The notes under the pieces are model-generated. The model saw nothing but the letters and a program-made list of their open reading frames with translations, made no database searches and had not been told where the DNA came from. Of a stretch of DNA of 64,000 nt, positions 26,546-35,277 are shown in pieces (the first letter of the stretch is position 1; each line of letters begins with the position of its first letter). Origin of the DNA: Butyrivibrio sp. AE2015 (GTDB lineage: Bacteria > Bacillota > Clostridia > Lachnospirales > Lachnospiraceae); assembly GCF_000420825.1 (NCBI RefSeq), contig NZ_ATVR01000002.1:124001-188000 (forward strand), written 5' to 3'. Position numbers and translations under genes: made by a program.

Positions 26546-28552
26546 ATGATCTACTATGTTGACGCCAATGCGTTTCGCGATGGTGACGGAAGCATAAACC
26601 GCCCTTTTAAGTGCATTGGTGCGGCTGCAAATATAGCGCAGCCTGGGGATGAAGTCGTTGTTAGGCCCGGTATCTACAGAGAATATGTTGCTCCAAGGAA
26701 TGCAGGAACATGTGAAGCTCCTATAGTTTACCGTTCTGAAACTCCTCTTGCTGCTGTTATTACAGGTGCAGAAGAAGCAAAAAACTGGAAAAAGGTTAAG
26801 GGAAACCTTTGGAAAACCTCTGTTAAAAATAGTATTTTTGGAGATTACAATCCTTACACTACAAGAGTTTACGGAGACTGGTACTTTGCCCCTATCGTAA
26901 GGCATACCGGAGCTGTTTTTATCAATAACAGCATGATGTTTGAAACCACATCTCTCGCAGAATGTCAGAAGGGAAAGCCGGATCCTTTAGCGTGGGATCA
27001 GGAAGCTGCTAAATATCTGTGGTATACAGAGCAGGATGGCGATGAGACAGTTCTCTATGGTAACTTCCAGGGCCTTGACCCCAATAAAGAGAATGTAGAA
27101 TTTTTAGTAAGACGAAACTGCTTTATGCCTGAAGAGAATGGCATAAATTACATAACTGTAAGTGGCTTTACTATCTGTAAAGCAGCTACAACCTGGGCTC
27201 CACCTGCTGCTTACCAGGATGGCTTGATCGGCCCTCACTGGAGCAAAGGCTGGATCATTGAAGATTGCGAGATTTACGGAAGTAAATGCTGTGGAATCTC
27301 TCTCGGAAAGTATCTTGATCCGGAAAATGATATGTATTTCACCAAGAGACACGTTAAGAGCCCTACACAGATGGAAAGAGATGCTGTTTGTCGTGGCCAG
27401 TACCATGGTTGGTTAAAAGAAAACATCGGCCATCATCTTATCCGTCGCTGCCACGTTCACCACTGCGAGCAGACAGGTATTGTAGGTAGAATGGGAGCTG
27501 TATTCTCAACTATTGAGGACTGTGAGATTCACGATGTATGTACTTCACAGCAGCTTGGCGGAGCTGAAACAGCAGGAATCAAGCTTCATGCTGCTATCGA
27601 TGTAACAATCAGAAGAAACCACATCCATCACAGCATTATGGGAGTATGGCTTGACTGGCAGGCACAGGGTGCAAGAGTCAGCCAGAATCTCATGCACGAT
27701 AACACCAGACCTGATGGCGTAAAACAGGGTCCCGGTGCAATGTTTAACACTGATGTATTTATAGAGGTTGGACACGGTCCTACACTTATAGATAACAATA
27801 TTCTGCTCTCACCTGTTGCTATCACTATTCCAAGTGAAGGAATCGCAGTTCTGCACAACCTTATCCTTGGCGGTTTCAGCCTGATCAATTCAGGAGTAGA
27901 CAGTATCATCAATGGCCAGCGTGAACCAAGATATACTCCTTACCATATTCGTCACCGCACCGAGGTTGCCGGCTTTATGACAATTCTTCATGGTGATGAC
28001 AGGATCTACAATAACATCTTTGTTCAGCAGCACAAGATTGATGACAAAAAGAAAACTGCTGCAGATGCAGATTACAAGGCAGTTGGCACTGCTCCATTTG
28101 ATATCTTCCCAACTTATGAGGAATGGGCAGACCAGTTTGATCTTGAAAAAGACCCTGATATGGGCCATCTTGCTGAAGCTCACTTTGGTCACCTCCCTGT
28201 ATGGGTTGATGGTAATGCTTACTTCAATGGAGCAACTGTTTATAAGAAAGAGAAGAATAAGCTTGTAGATAAAAAGACTAAAGTCGCTGTAGAGTTAAAA
28301 GAAAAAAATGGTGATTATTACCTTAAGACTAATTACGACAAAGTGCTCAAAGATTTTGCATGCGGAGTATTAAGCACAGAGTGCCTTGGCGTTGCCTTTG
28401 AACCAGAGCAGAAGTTTGAGAACCCTGACGGTACACCAATCACCTTCAATAGTGACATTTTAGGTAACCACCGCTCATCGGAGACCATTCCAGGACCACT
28501 TAGCAGTACTTCGTCCAAAGAAGTACTCATATGGAAACACTTAGTTTTATAA
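26546..28552 (+). CDS. GH120 beta-xylosidase
   Basis: A 668-residue right-handed beta-helix glycosidase. It follows Thermoanaerobacterium XylC, the founding GH120 enzyme, along most of its length: the N-terminal AQPGDEVVVRPGIYREYV, FGDYNPY, YANFQG-like YGNFQGLDPN, WAPPAAYQDGLIGPHWSKGW and AGIKLHAAIDV. The catalytic pair appears intact, with the nucleophile as Asp370 in WLDWQAQG and the acid/base as Glu407 in DVFIEVGHGP. There is an insertion of roughly a dozen residues between the two. No signal peptide is present, so it should release xylose from imported xylo-oligosaccharides. The ATG at 26546 follows AAAGGAG; the earlier in-frame ATG at 26531 lies before that site. Control by the divergent LacI protein is likely. 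Confidence 0.93.
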   Translation: MIYYVDANAFRDGDGSINRPFKCIGAAANIAQPGDEVVVRPGIYREYVAPRNAGTCEAPIVYRSETPLAAVITGAEEAKNWKKVKGNLWKTSVKNSIFGDYNPYTTRVYGDWYFAPIVRHTGAVFINNSMMFETTSLAECQKGKPDPLAWDQEAAKYLWYTEQDGDETVLYGNFQGLDPNKENVEFLVRRNCFMPEENGINYITVSGFTICKAATTWAPPAAYQDGLIGPHWSKGWIIEDCEIYGSKCCGISLGKYLDPENDMYFTKRHVKSPTQMERDAVCRGQYHGWLKENIGHHLIRRCHVHHCEQTGIVGRMGAVFSTIEDCEIHDVCTSQQLGGAETAGIKLHAAIDVTIRRNHIHHSIMGVWLDWQAQGARVSQNLMHDNTRPDGVKQGPGAMFNTDVFIEVGHGPTLIDNNILLSPVAITIPSEGIAVLHNLILGGFSLINSGVDSIINGQREPRYTPYHIRHRTEVAGFMTILHGDDRIYNNIFVQQHKIDDKKKTAADADYKAVGTAPFDIFPTYEEWADQFDLEKDPDMGHLAEAHFGHLPVWVDGNAYFNGATVYKKEKNKLVDKKTKVAVELKEKNGDYYLKTNYDKVLKDFACGVLSTECLGVAFEPEQKFENPDGTPITFNSDILGNHRSSETIPGPLSSTSSKEVLIWKHLVL

Positions 28553-28565
28553 TAAGAATCTAAGA

Positions 28566-28591
28566 ATCGAGTAGGCTGACTCCTACTCGAT
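28566..28591 (+). terminator. Hairpin after the GH120 gene
   Basis: ATCGAGTAGG pairs with CCTACTCGAT around a 6-base loop, 13 bases past the stop codon. The downstream T-run is short (TTTCGC), so termination may need the next hairpins. Confidence 0.6.
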
Positions 28592-28633
28592 TTCGCACAC
28601 GAACATTCCGCACTTAGTGCTCCATGTTCTTAC

Positions 28634-28679
28634 GACCGGCAAATGAATTTGTATGCAAGCATCCATTCGCTTGCCGGTC
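28634..28679. other. Long interrupted stem-loop of unknown role
   Basis: GACCGGCAA (28634-28642) pairs with TTGCCGGTC (28671-28679). Inside it GAAT pairs with ATTC and ATGC with GCAT, making a stacked hairpin without a T-tail on either side. It lies between two ordinary terminators in the gap between the GH120 and pflB genes. Confidence 0.5.
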
Positions 28680-28690
28680 TTGTGCAACAA

Positions 28691-28722
28691 AAAAGCATCA
28701 CAGAAAAATCTGTGATGCTTTT
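28691..28722 (-). terminator. Intrinsic terminator of pflB, bidirectional
   Basis: AAAAGCATCACAG and CTGTGATGCTTTT form a 13-bp stem with a 6-base loop and T-rich flanks on both strands, 15 bases beyond the pflB stop codon. Confidence 0.9.
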
Positions 28723-28736
28723 TGTTTTGGTTTAAA

Positions 28737-31001
28737 TTAAAGAGCTGTGTGGCATGTACGTGCGATAACGTCGAGCTGCTGCTCCTTAGTAAGGTTGATG
28801 AACTTAACAGCATATCCTGATACACGGATAGTGAAGTTAGCATACTCAGGCTTCTCAGGATGCTCCATAGCATCAATGAGCTTCTCCTTACCAAATACGT
28901 TAACGTTGAGGTGGTGTGCACCCTGGTTGAAGTAACCATCAAGTACGTTAACAAGCTTATTTGATCTCTCTTCGTCATCATGACCAAGAGCGTTAGGGTT
29001 CATTGTCTGTGTGTTTGAAATTCCATCAAGAGCGTACTCATAAGGAATCTTAGCAACAGAGTTAAGTGATGAAAGAAGACCGTTCTTCTCTGCACCGTAT
29101 GATGGTGAAGCACCAGGAGCAAATGAAGCGAATGCTGGTCTTCCATCAGGTGTAGCACCTGTAGCCTTACCATAAACAACGTTTGATGTGATTGTAAGGA
29201 TAGATGTTGTAGGCTCTGAATCACGGTATGTGTGATGCTTCTCGATCTTCTTCATGAATGTCTTAAGAAGCCATACAGCGATCTCATCAGCTCTCTCATC
29301 ATCGTTACCGTATCTTGGGAAGTCTCCCTCTACCTTGTAATCAATTACAAGACCTGACTCATCACGAACAGTTGTAACCTTAGCGTACTTAATAGCTGAA
29401 AGTGAATCTACAACGTGTGAGAAACCAGCGATACCTGTAGCGAATGTACGTCTTACGTTTGTATCGATAAGAGCCATCTCAGCTGCTTCGTAGTAGTATT
29501 TATCATGCATGTACTGGATGAGGTTGAGGATGTTTACATAGAGTCCTGCAAGCCAATCCATCATAATGTCATATTTGTGCATTACTTCGTTGTAATCAAG
29601 TACTTCTGAAGTAATAGGAGCCATCTCAGGTCCTACCTGCATGTGCTGACCATCTTTTGTAAGGAACTTCTCATCCTTACCACCGTTGATAGCGTAAAGA
29701 AGACACTTAGCAAGGTTTGCTCTAGCTCCGAAGAACTGCATCTCTTTACCAGTCTGTGTAGCAGATACGCAGCAGCAGATGCTGTAGTCATCGCCCCAGA
29801 TAGGTCTCATAACATCATCGTTCTCGTACTGGATTGAAGATGTTGTAACTGAGATCTTAGCAGCATACTTCTTGAAAGTAGCTGGAAGCTTTGATGTGTA
29901 AAGAACAGTAAGGTTAGGCTCTGGTGAAGGTCCCATGTTCTCAAGTGTGTGGAGGAATCTGAAGTCGTTCTTTGTAACCATATGACGACCATCCATACCA
30001 AGTCCACCAACCTCAAGTGTTGCCCAAACTGGGTCTCCTGAGAAGAGGTTGTTGTATGAAGGGATACGAGCAAACTTAACCATTCTGAACTTCATTGTCA
30101 TGTGGTCGATAAGCTCCTGAGCCTGTGACTCTGTAAGAGTTCCCTCTTTAATATCTCTCTCAATATAGATATCAAGGAATGTTGAAACACGTCCAACAGA
30201 CATAGCAGCACCGTTCTGAGTCTTGATAGCTGCAAGATATCCAAAGTAAAGCCACTGAACAGCTTCTTTTGCATTCTTAGCTGGCTGTGAAATATCGAAT
30301 CCGTATACAGCAGCCATTTCTTTCATTCCCTTAAGAGCTCTGATCTGCTCTGAGATCTCTTCTCTCTGACGAATGATGTGATCAAGCATTGTGCCGTCAC
30401 CGCAGTTGTTGTAATCTTCCTGCTTTTTCTTGATGAGGTAATCAATACCGTAAAGAGCTACTCTTCTGTAGTCGCCTACGATACGTCCACGGCCGTATGT
30501 ATCTGGAAGACCAGTTACGATGTGGCTGTGTCTAGCTGCTCTCATCTCAGGTGTGTAAGCATCAAATACTGCCTGGTTGTGTGTCTTATGGTACTCTGTG
30601 AAGATCTTGTGGAACTTCTCATTTACCTTGTAACCATATGTCTCAGCAGCTTCTTCTGCCATCTTGATTCCACCGTAAGGCATGAATGCTCTCTTAAGTG
30701 GCTTGTCTGTCTGAAGACCAACGATCTGCTCAAGGTCCTTCATAGACTCATCGATGTATCCAGGGCCATAAGCTGTAAGGCTTGATACAACTTCTGTCTC
30801 GCACTCGAGAACGCCGCCCTTTTCACGCTCCTGTTTCTGAAGCTCCTGAAGCTTGCCCCAGAGCTTATCTGTAGCTTCTGTTGGGCCTGCAAGGAAGCTT
30901 TCATCTCCATCATATGGTGTGTAGTTGTTCTGGATGAAGTCTCTAACATTTACATCATCCAGCCAGTGGGTTCCTTTAAAACCTCTCCATGCTTCGTTCA
31001 T
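28737..31001 (-). CDS. pflB: Pyruvate formate-lyase (formate acetyltransferase)
   Basis: A 754-residue glycyl radical enzyme that turns pyruvate and CoA into formate and acetyl-CoA. The active-site cysteines lie in [14 protein letters not shown] (about residues 405-418), and the radical Gly is in RVSGYAVKF close to the C-terminus. Length is normal for PflB. GAGAGGAG precedes the ATG. The gene follows pflA but has its own promoter region: a perfect FNR-type box at 31096-31109 and a -10 box at 31068-31073. The enzyme works only without oxygen, in line with control by the FNR-like protein encoded two genes upstream. Confidence 0.98.
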   Translation of the reverse strand: MNEAWRGFKGTHWLDDVNVRDFIQNNYTPYDGDESFLAGPTEATDKLWGKLQELQKQEREKGGVLECETEVVSSLTAYGPGYIDESMKDLEQIVGLQTDKPLKRAFMPYGGIKMAEEAAETYGYKVNEKFHKIFTEYHKTHNQAVFDAYTPEMRAARHSHIVTGLPDTYGRGRIVGDYRRVALYGIDYLIKKKQEDYNNCGDGTMLDHIIRQREEISEQIRALKGMKEMAAVYGFDISQPAKNAKEAVQWLYFGYLAAIKTQNGAAMSVGRVSTFLDIYIERDIKEGTLTESQAQELIDHMTMKFRMVKFARIPSYNNLFSGDPVWATLEVGGLGMDGRHMVTKNDFRFLHTLENMGPSPEPNLTVLYTSKLPATFKKYAAKISVTTSSIQYENDDVMRPIWGDDYSICCCVSATQTGKEMQFFGARANLAKCLLYAINGGKDEKFLTKDGQHMQVGPEMAPITSEVLDYNEVMHKYDIMMDWLAGLYVNILNLIQYMHDKYYYEAAEMALIDTNVRRTFATGIAGFSHVVDSLSAIKYAKVTTVRDESGLVIDYKVEGDFPRYGNDDERADEIAVWLLKTFMKKIEKHHTYRDSEPTTSILTITSNVVYGKATGATPDGRPAFASFAPGASPSYGAEKNGLLSSLNSVAKIPYEYALDGISNTQTMNPNALGHDDEERSNKLVNVLDGYFNQGAHHLNVNVFGKEKLIDAMEHPEKPEYANFTIRVSGYAVKFINLTKEQQLDVIARTCHTAL

Positions 31002-31067
31002 AATGTACTCCTCTCAAAAAGCAATAACATTGTTTGTTAATTATTTATCTAGTCATTTCCGAAGCAT

Positions 31068-31073
31068 ATATTA
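31068..31073 (-). promoter_or_regulatory. Predicted -10 box of pflB
   Basis: TAATAT on the minus strand places the start of transcription near 31061, about 60 bases before the pflB start codon. No good -35 hexamer is present; the FNR box occupies that position, as in class II activated promoters. Confidence 0.55.
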
Positions 31074-31095
31074 ACACCTAGTCACAGAGCGAACA

Positions 31096-31109
31096 TTGAT
31101 TACAATCAA
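31096..31109. promoter_or_regulatory. FNR-type operator upstream of pflB
   Basis: TTGATTACAATCAA is a perfect match to the FNR consensus TTGAT-N4-ATCAA. Its centre is 41.5 bases upstream of the predicted start of transcription, the classic position for activation by FNR. Confidence 0.8.
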
Positions 31110-31183
31110 GTTTTAATTTATTTTTTATTTTTCACATTTCGTTCACAATTATTCAAAGCCAACATATTCAACAGCTAGCGAAA

Positions 31184-31207
31184 AAAGCTGTGAAAAATCA
31201 CAGCTTT
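31184..31207 (-). terminator. Intrinsic terminator overlapping the pflA stop codon
   Basis: AAAGCTGTG and CACAGCTTT form a 9-bp stem with a 6-base loop, followed on the minus strand by TTTCGC. The TGA of pflA lies inside the hairpin. It separates pflA from the pflB promoter. Confidence 0.75.
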
Positions 31208-31929
31208 CCGTTAAGTATTGCTCTTGCGTTATCTACTCTTTCCTGTGAAGGAGATTCAACTCCCTCAAGCTGGTATGGAATACCTAGCTCTTTAAATTTC
31301 ATCTGTCCCATGGAATGATATGGGAGAACTTCTACTCTCTGTATATTAGAAAATCTCTCAATAAACTTTCTTGTTTCTCTTAAGTAGTTGTCGTCATCTG
31401 TAATTCCAGGTACAAGTACGTGGCGGATCCAGATTGGCTTTTTGATCTCATCAAGATATTCAAAGCACTCTTTGATATTGTCATTAGGTAGACCTGTGAG
31501 TTTGATGTGCTCTTCCCTGTCAATATGCTTGATATCTACAAGGAGCAGGTCTGTATACTCCATAAGTTCTTTAAACTTTGAAAAGAAAGGCTCCTCTTTT
31601 GTAAATGGCTGTACAGCTGTGTCGATACAGGTATTGATTCCGCGCTCTTTCGCCTTTTTGAACAGTTCCAAAAGAAAGTCTATCTGAAGAAGTGGCTCTC
31701 CTCCACTGACTGTTATTCCGCCGTCTTCGCCCCAATAGCTTCTATATCTTTCTGCAAAATCAAGAACTTCATCTGCAGTCCTGAGATCGTCTGATTCAGG
31801 ATTCCAGGTATCTACGTTGTGACAGTATTTACATCTGAGATTGCACCCTTTTAAAAATACTATAAATCTTATTCCAGGTCCGTCTACTGAACCAAAAGTT
31901 TCTATTGAATGAATTCTTCCCTTTACCAT
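31198..31929 (-). CDS. pflA: Pyruvate formate-lyase activating enzyme
   Basis: A 243-residue radical SAM enzyme that makes the glycyl radical on PflB. The [4Fe-4S] motif is GCNLRCKYCHN (CxxxCxxC), preceded by the activase signature SVDGPGIRF and followed by TVSGGEPLLQ. The start is set to the ATG at 31929, with AAGGAG seven bases upstream; the longer upstream reading (from 31986) would cover a hairpin and is rejected. It lies between the FNR-like regulator and pflB. Length is typical for PflA. Confidence 0.97.
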   Translation of the reverse strand: MVKGRIHSIETFGSVDGPGIRFIVFLKGCNLRCKYCHNVDTWNPESDDLRTADEVLDFAERYRSYWGEDGGITVSGGEPLLQIDFLLELFKKAKERGINTCIDTAVQPFTKEEPFFSKFKELMEYTDLLLVDIKHIDREEHIKLTGLPNDNIKECFEYLDEIKKPIWIRHVLVPGITDDDNYLRETRKFIERFSNIQRVEVLPYHSMGQMKFKELGIPYQLEGVESPSQERVDNARAILNGKL

Positions 31930-31953
31930 AATACTCCTTACTAAATAACACAA

Positions 31954-31985
31954 TGTTGCAGACAAATATAGATTTATCTGCAACA
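31954..31985. other. Hairpin between the FNR-like gene and pflA
   Basis: TGTTGCAGA pairs with TCTGCAACA, and within it AAAT pairs with ATTT around a 4-base loop. There is no strong T-run on the minus strand. It sits 4 bases past the regulator stop and 25 bases before pflA, so it could be a weak terminator, an attenuator or a processing site. Confidence 0.5.
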
Positions 31986-31989
31986 ATAA

Positions 31990-32763
31990 TTACTGCGAAA
32001 TATATATTTCTCTCAACGTATCTCTGTCAAGCACCTTGATCCTTGCGTGTCCCAGCCTTTCGATCAGTCTCATTTTTTCCATTTCCCTGAGTTTCCTGCT
32101 GACCGTTTCTGTTCTAAGGTTAACACTTGCAGCAATATCGTCGAGCTTTAATACTATATCATCTGATGGGCTTCTGTCTACTCTGTACATCAAAAATCCT
32201 GCAAGCCTTGCCATTGGGTCTTTTGTGGACAAAAGCATATTTCGTTCATTGGCATCATGCAGCTTCTTACTGAGAAGAATGATGATATTCATGGCTGCTG
32301 TCGGATTGTCTACAACTTTTATGAAATCGTCTCTGTGAATAAGACAGATAGAAGCATTTGTAAGACACACGGCAGAGTAGGGATAAATACTTCCATCCAG
32401 AAACATGCCTTCCCAAATGATATCGTGGTCTGCCAGAATTGTTATGATCTGTTCCCTTCCAAGGGAATCATATCTGCAAAGTTTAACTCTTCCTTTTCGT
32501 ATTATGCAAATAGAGTCAACTGCTTCACCTTCTCTAAAAAGATAACTGTTCTTTTTAAGAGTCTCATGAATTGAGTGCTCCATAAGGCTTACCTGAGCAT
32601 TCACAGGAAGTCCCTCAATAAGAGGAACGCTCTCAGTGCAGAATCCACCGCACTCTTCGCAGATATTTAGACCAATGATGCCTCGCTTTAGCTCTTCACC
32701 ATGGTCTTCTTTCTGATATATGCCTCTTTGTTTATTGTCTTTGTTATCTATATTACTTTTCAT
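31990..32763 (-). CDS. CRP/FNR family regulator with N-terminal Cys cluster
   Basis: A 257-residue regulator: a Lys-rich N-terminus, a cysteine group CEECGGFC (Cys35, Cys38, Cys42), a cyclic-nucleotide-binding-like beta-roll (about residues 55-165) and a winged helix. The cysteine group suggests an iron-sulfur sensor of oxygen. The recognition helix RTETVSRKLREM contains the E-x-x-S-R pattern that FNR uses to read TTGAT, unlike the R-E-x-x-G-R of CRP. A perfect TTGAT-N4-ATCAA box lies upstream of pflB, so PflB control is a strong prediction. The start codon has only a weak AGG upstream, and the gene may be co-transcribed with the NUDIX gene. Confidence 0.9.
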   Translation of the reverse strand: MKSNIDNKDNKQRGIYQKEDHGEELKRGIIGLNICEECGGFCTESVPLIEGLPVNAQVSLMEHSIHETLKKNSYLFREGEAVDSICIIRKGRVKLCRYDSLGREQIITILADHDIIWEGMFLDGSIYPYSAVCLTNASICLIHRDDFIKVVDNPTAAMNIIILLSKKLHDANERNMLLSTKDPMARLAGFLMYRVDRSPSDDIVLKLDDIAASVNLRTETVSRKLREMEKMRLIERLGHARIKVLDRDTLREIYISQ

Positions 32764-32790
32764 ATTCTATAACCTGACTATACGCAGCCA

Positions 32791-33351
32791 TTACTTTTTT
32801 ATCCACATATAGCAATATGCCTGTGTTCTGACCGCAAAAGCCTCTGTTTCAAGAAGTTTTTTCACTTCCTCTTTGGTATACCATCCTGGAACTATCTCTT
32901 CTTGGGTAGATGTACTCTTTGAAAAAGTTCCATCAGCCACTCCTACGCAGCATGCATTTCTTTCATTGGAAAAGCCTATTGCACTGTAGCACTTTCCCCA
33001 CCACTCATCTATGCGCACGATATCGAGGCCGGTTTCCTCTTTAAGTTCTCTTCTTGCAGCCTGTTCCCTGGTCTCGCCTTCATCAATGAGCCCAGCCGGG
33101 AAATTGTAAACCCACTCGCCGGGAGCCATTCTGAATTCCTTGTTGATAAGAATCTTTTCTCCGGTCACATCGTGCATGATTATGGCAACCGCATCTTCTT
33201 TCGGATTACTTAAATCTTTCCTGCTTTTAAGCTCAGGGTTTCTGCTGATCATCTCATATACTTTTTCCTGATCATCCACCGTTCTATAGTGAATATCGTA
33301 CCTTGTGATAAACTTGCCCTGCTCTTTTTTCTCTAAAAACTCAAATTCCAT
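32791..33351 (-). CDS. NUDIX hydrolase, ADP-ribose pyrophosphatase-like
   Basis: A 186-residue NUDIX protein. The complete box GLIDEGETREQAARRELKEE, continuing TGLDI, fits GX5EX7REUXEEXGU. The preceding ILINKEFRMAPGEWVYNFPAG is like that of ADP-ribose and nucleotide-sugar pyrophosphatases, although the usual RQYR reads KEFR. Substrate remains uncertain. It sits between the Na/Pi cotransporter gene and the FNR-like regulator with gaps of 26-27 bases. Confidence 0.85.
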   Translation of the reverse strand: MEFEFLEKKEQGKFITRYDIHYRTVDDQEKVYEMISRNPELKSRKDLSNPKEDAVAIIMHDVTGEKILINKEFRMAPGEWVYNFPAGLIDEGETREQAARRELKEETGLDIVRIDEWWGKCYSAIGFSNERNACCVGVADGTFSKSTSTQEEIVPGWYTKEEVKKLLETEAFAVRTQAYCYMWIKK

Positions 33352-33377
33352 AGTTGATTCTTTTCCCTGATAAAAGA

Positions 33378-35171
33378 TTAGTATTTAACAGCCGGCAGTC
33401 TGTACTTTCTCTCATAGAAATCAACAGCCTGCTCAAATCCGTCATTCTTCTCTGCCTTAAGTGTCTCAAGGTAGCCATGAGCAAAGTAGTTATCCTCATG
33501 GGATTCAATTATGCCAACAGCAATGTTGCTGCAGTGATCTGCAATTCTCTCGAAATCTGTACCGATATCACTGAGGTCAAAACCCTGCTCAATTGTACAT
33601 TTTCCTTTGCGGAGTCTTCTGATATGACGACGCTTAACCTCTTTCTGGATCTCGTCAATTGTCTCCTCAAGTGGCTCTATAGTCTTGGCAAGCTTAGCAT
33701 CCTGATTGTCAAAAGCAGTAACTGAAGTATCTACGATATCGATTACAGCAGATGAATATATATCCATCTCAGCCTGGGCCTTTGGAGTAAACTTTCTGCC
33801 ATTTTCCTCCATATTTCCGGCTTTCTGGGCAATATTAAGAGCATGGTCGCTGATACGCTCATAGTCTGTAATACAGTGCAAAAGAAGTGACAAAGTATGG
33901 CTGTCTTCCTGTCCAAGGTGATGAGAGTTTATCTTCATAAGATATGTTCCAAGCTCATCCTCGTACTTGTCGACCTGACGCTCAAGGTACTCAACTTCGC
34001 CTGCAATCTCAGCGCTATAATCTGTGATAAGTCCAATGGCCTTCTCCAATGACTCTTTTGTCATTACAGCCATAGTAACTGCTGCCTGCCTTGCCTGTTC
34101 AAGAGCAAATGGAGGGTTTGACAAAAACAGTGGATCCAGTGTGCGAATTCCCTGCATCTCCTCCTGCTCTTTCTTTTCCTTATCGTCAATAGGAATTGTC
34201 TTAAGAGCAAGGTTAACAAGCAAACCGGAAAACGGCAGCATAAGTGGTGTTGCAACAAGGTTGATAAGGGTATGAATTCCGGCGATTCCTGCCATTCCTA
34301 TCTTTTCATCCATAAACTCAAAGTGGATAACTGCATTTAAGCTGTAGAAAATGATCATGAACAGAACTGCCTTGATTATGTTGAAATAAAGGTGCATAAG
34401 AGCAGTTCTTTTACCGTTTTTATTGGCACCAAATGATGAAAGGATGGCTGTGATACATGTACCAACTTCAGCGCCCACAACAACAGGTATAGCAACAGAA
34501 TGCTTAACCTTAACAGATAAAGACAAAGCCTGAAGCACACCGATAGTACCTGCAGAACTCTGAATGAGCATTGTGAAAAGAATACCCACCAAAAATCCAA
34601 GTATAGGATTTGAGAATGTTGTCAAAAGAGCTTTGAATTCATCTACGTCCTTTAATGGAGATACAGCATCTGACATTGAGCTCATTCCAAACATAAGCAC
34701 CGCAAATCCAAGAAGGATCGTTCCGATATTTCTCTTTTTCTCATTTTTGGAAAACATGTAGAGCCCAATTCCAATTATGGCCAAAAATGGCGTAAATGAC
34801 TTGGGTTTCAAAAGATTTATAAAGAAGTTATCACTGCTGATCGCGTTCAATGAAAGAAGCCAGGCTGTAAAAGTAGTACCAAGATTGGCACCAAGGATTA
34901 CGTTAACGGCCTGCTTAAGAGTCATAATTCCTGAATTAACAAGACCTACAACCATTACTGTTGAAGCAGATGACGATTGTACCAGTGCAGTTACTCCTAC
35001 ACCGAAAATATAAGCAATTACAGGATGCTTGGTGACCTTTGCAAGGACACTCTCAAGCTTTCCTCCGGCAGCCTTTGTAAGTCCGCCGCTCATTACATTC
35101 ATTCCATAAAGGAACATTGCAAGACCACCTACGAGTCCTGCCACAAGTGTAAATAATTCTAGTGAGTCCAT
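33378..35171 (-). CDS. Na+/phosphate cotransporter (NptA type) with PhoU-like C-terminal domain
   Basis: A 597-residue Na/Pi-cotransporter II-related protein. Two inverted membrane repeats carry the QSS signatures ALVQSSSASTVMVVGLV (about residues 61-77) and MLIQSSAGTIGVLQAL. Residues about 355-597 form a helical, PhoU-like cytoplasmic domain with repeated DxxxxxxxH and ERISDHALNIA/ERIADHCSNIA motifs that occur in both halves of PhoU. This full-length fusion is common in Clostridia. It should import phosphate with Na+. Its promoter region contains the ten-base core CCTATAAGAT (35255-35264, minus strand). Confidence 0.92.
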   Translation of the reverse strand: MDSLELFTLVAGLVGGLAMFLYGMNVMSGGLTKAAGGKLESVLAKVTKHPVIAYIFGVGVTALVQSSSASTVMVVGLVNSGIMTLKQAVNVILGANLGTTFTAWLLSLNAISSDNFFINLLKPKSFTPFLAIIGIGLYMFSKNEKKRNIGTILLGFAVLMFGMSSMSDAVSPLKDVDEFKALLTTFSNPILGFLVGILFTMLIQSSAGTIGVLQALSLSVKVKHSVAIPVVVGAEVGTCITAILSSFGANKNGKRTALMHLYFNIIKAVLFMIIFYSLNAVIHFEFMDEKIGMAGIAGIHTLINLVATPLMLPFSGLLVNLALKTIPIDDKEKKEQEEMQGIRTLDPLFLSNPPFALEQARQAAVTMAVMTKESLEKAIGLITDYSAEIAGEVEYLERQVDKYEDELGTYLMKINSHHLGQEDSHTLSLLLHCITDYERISDHALNIAQKAGNMEENGRKFTPKAQAEMDIYSSAVIDIVDTSVTAFDNQDAKLAKTIEPLEETIDEIQKEVKRRHIRRLRKGKCTIEQGFDLSDIGTDFERIADHCSNIAVGIIESHEDNYFAHGYLETLKAEKNDGFEQAVDFYERKYRLPAVKY

Positions 35172-35254
35172 TTTACCTCCGATAGATGCCCTCCCTTAAG
35201 AGTCCTCTAACTCTTTGCATCTATTTCTCTAAGTTTTCCTTTTGTTACAAGTAT

Positions 35255-35264
35255 ATCTTATAGG
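35255..35264 (-). promoter_or_regulatory. Third copy of the CCTATAAGAT core
   Basis: An exact copy of the ten-base core found at 13003-13012 and 17999-18008, 84 bases upstream of the cotransporter start codon. TATAAG may be the -10 box. The flanking GTGT and TTTTACA parts are not conserved here. Confidence 0.4.
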
Positions 35265-35277
35265 AAGAACTTAAAAA

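Noticed and set aside
28503..28526. 8-bp inverted repeat (AGTACTTC/GAAGTACT) near the GH120 end
   Set aside because: It lies within the coding region about 25 bases before the stop and has no T-run; a separate hairpin follows the stop codon.
30378..30785. Open plus-strand frame of 135 codons inside pflB
   Set aside because: It is antisense to a conserved gene, has no ribosome site and has a composition expected from strong codon bias on the other strand.
31930..31986. Longer pflA frame starting at 31986
   Set aside because: It would cover a hairpin and add 19 residues unlike the family; the ATG at 31929 follows AAGGAG.
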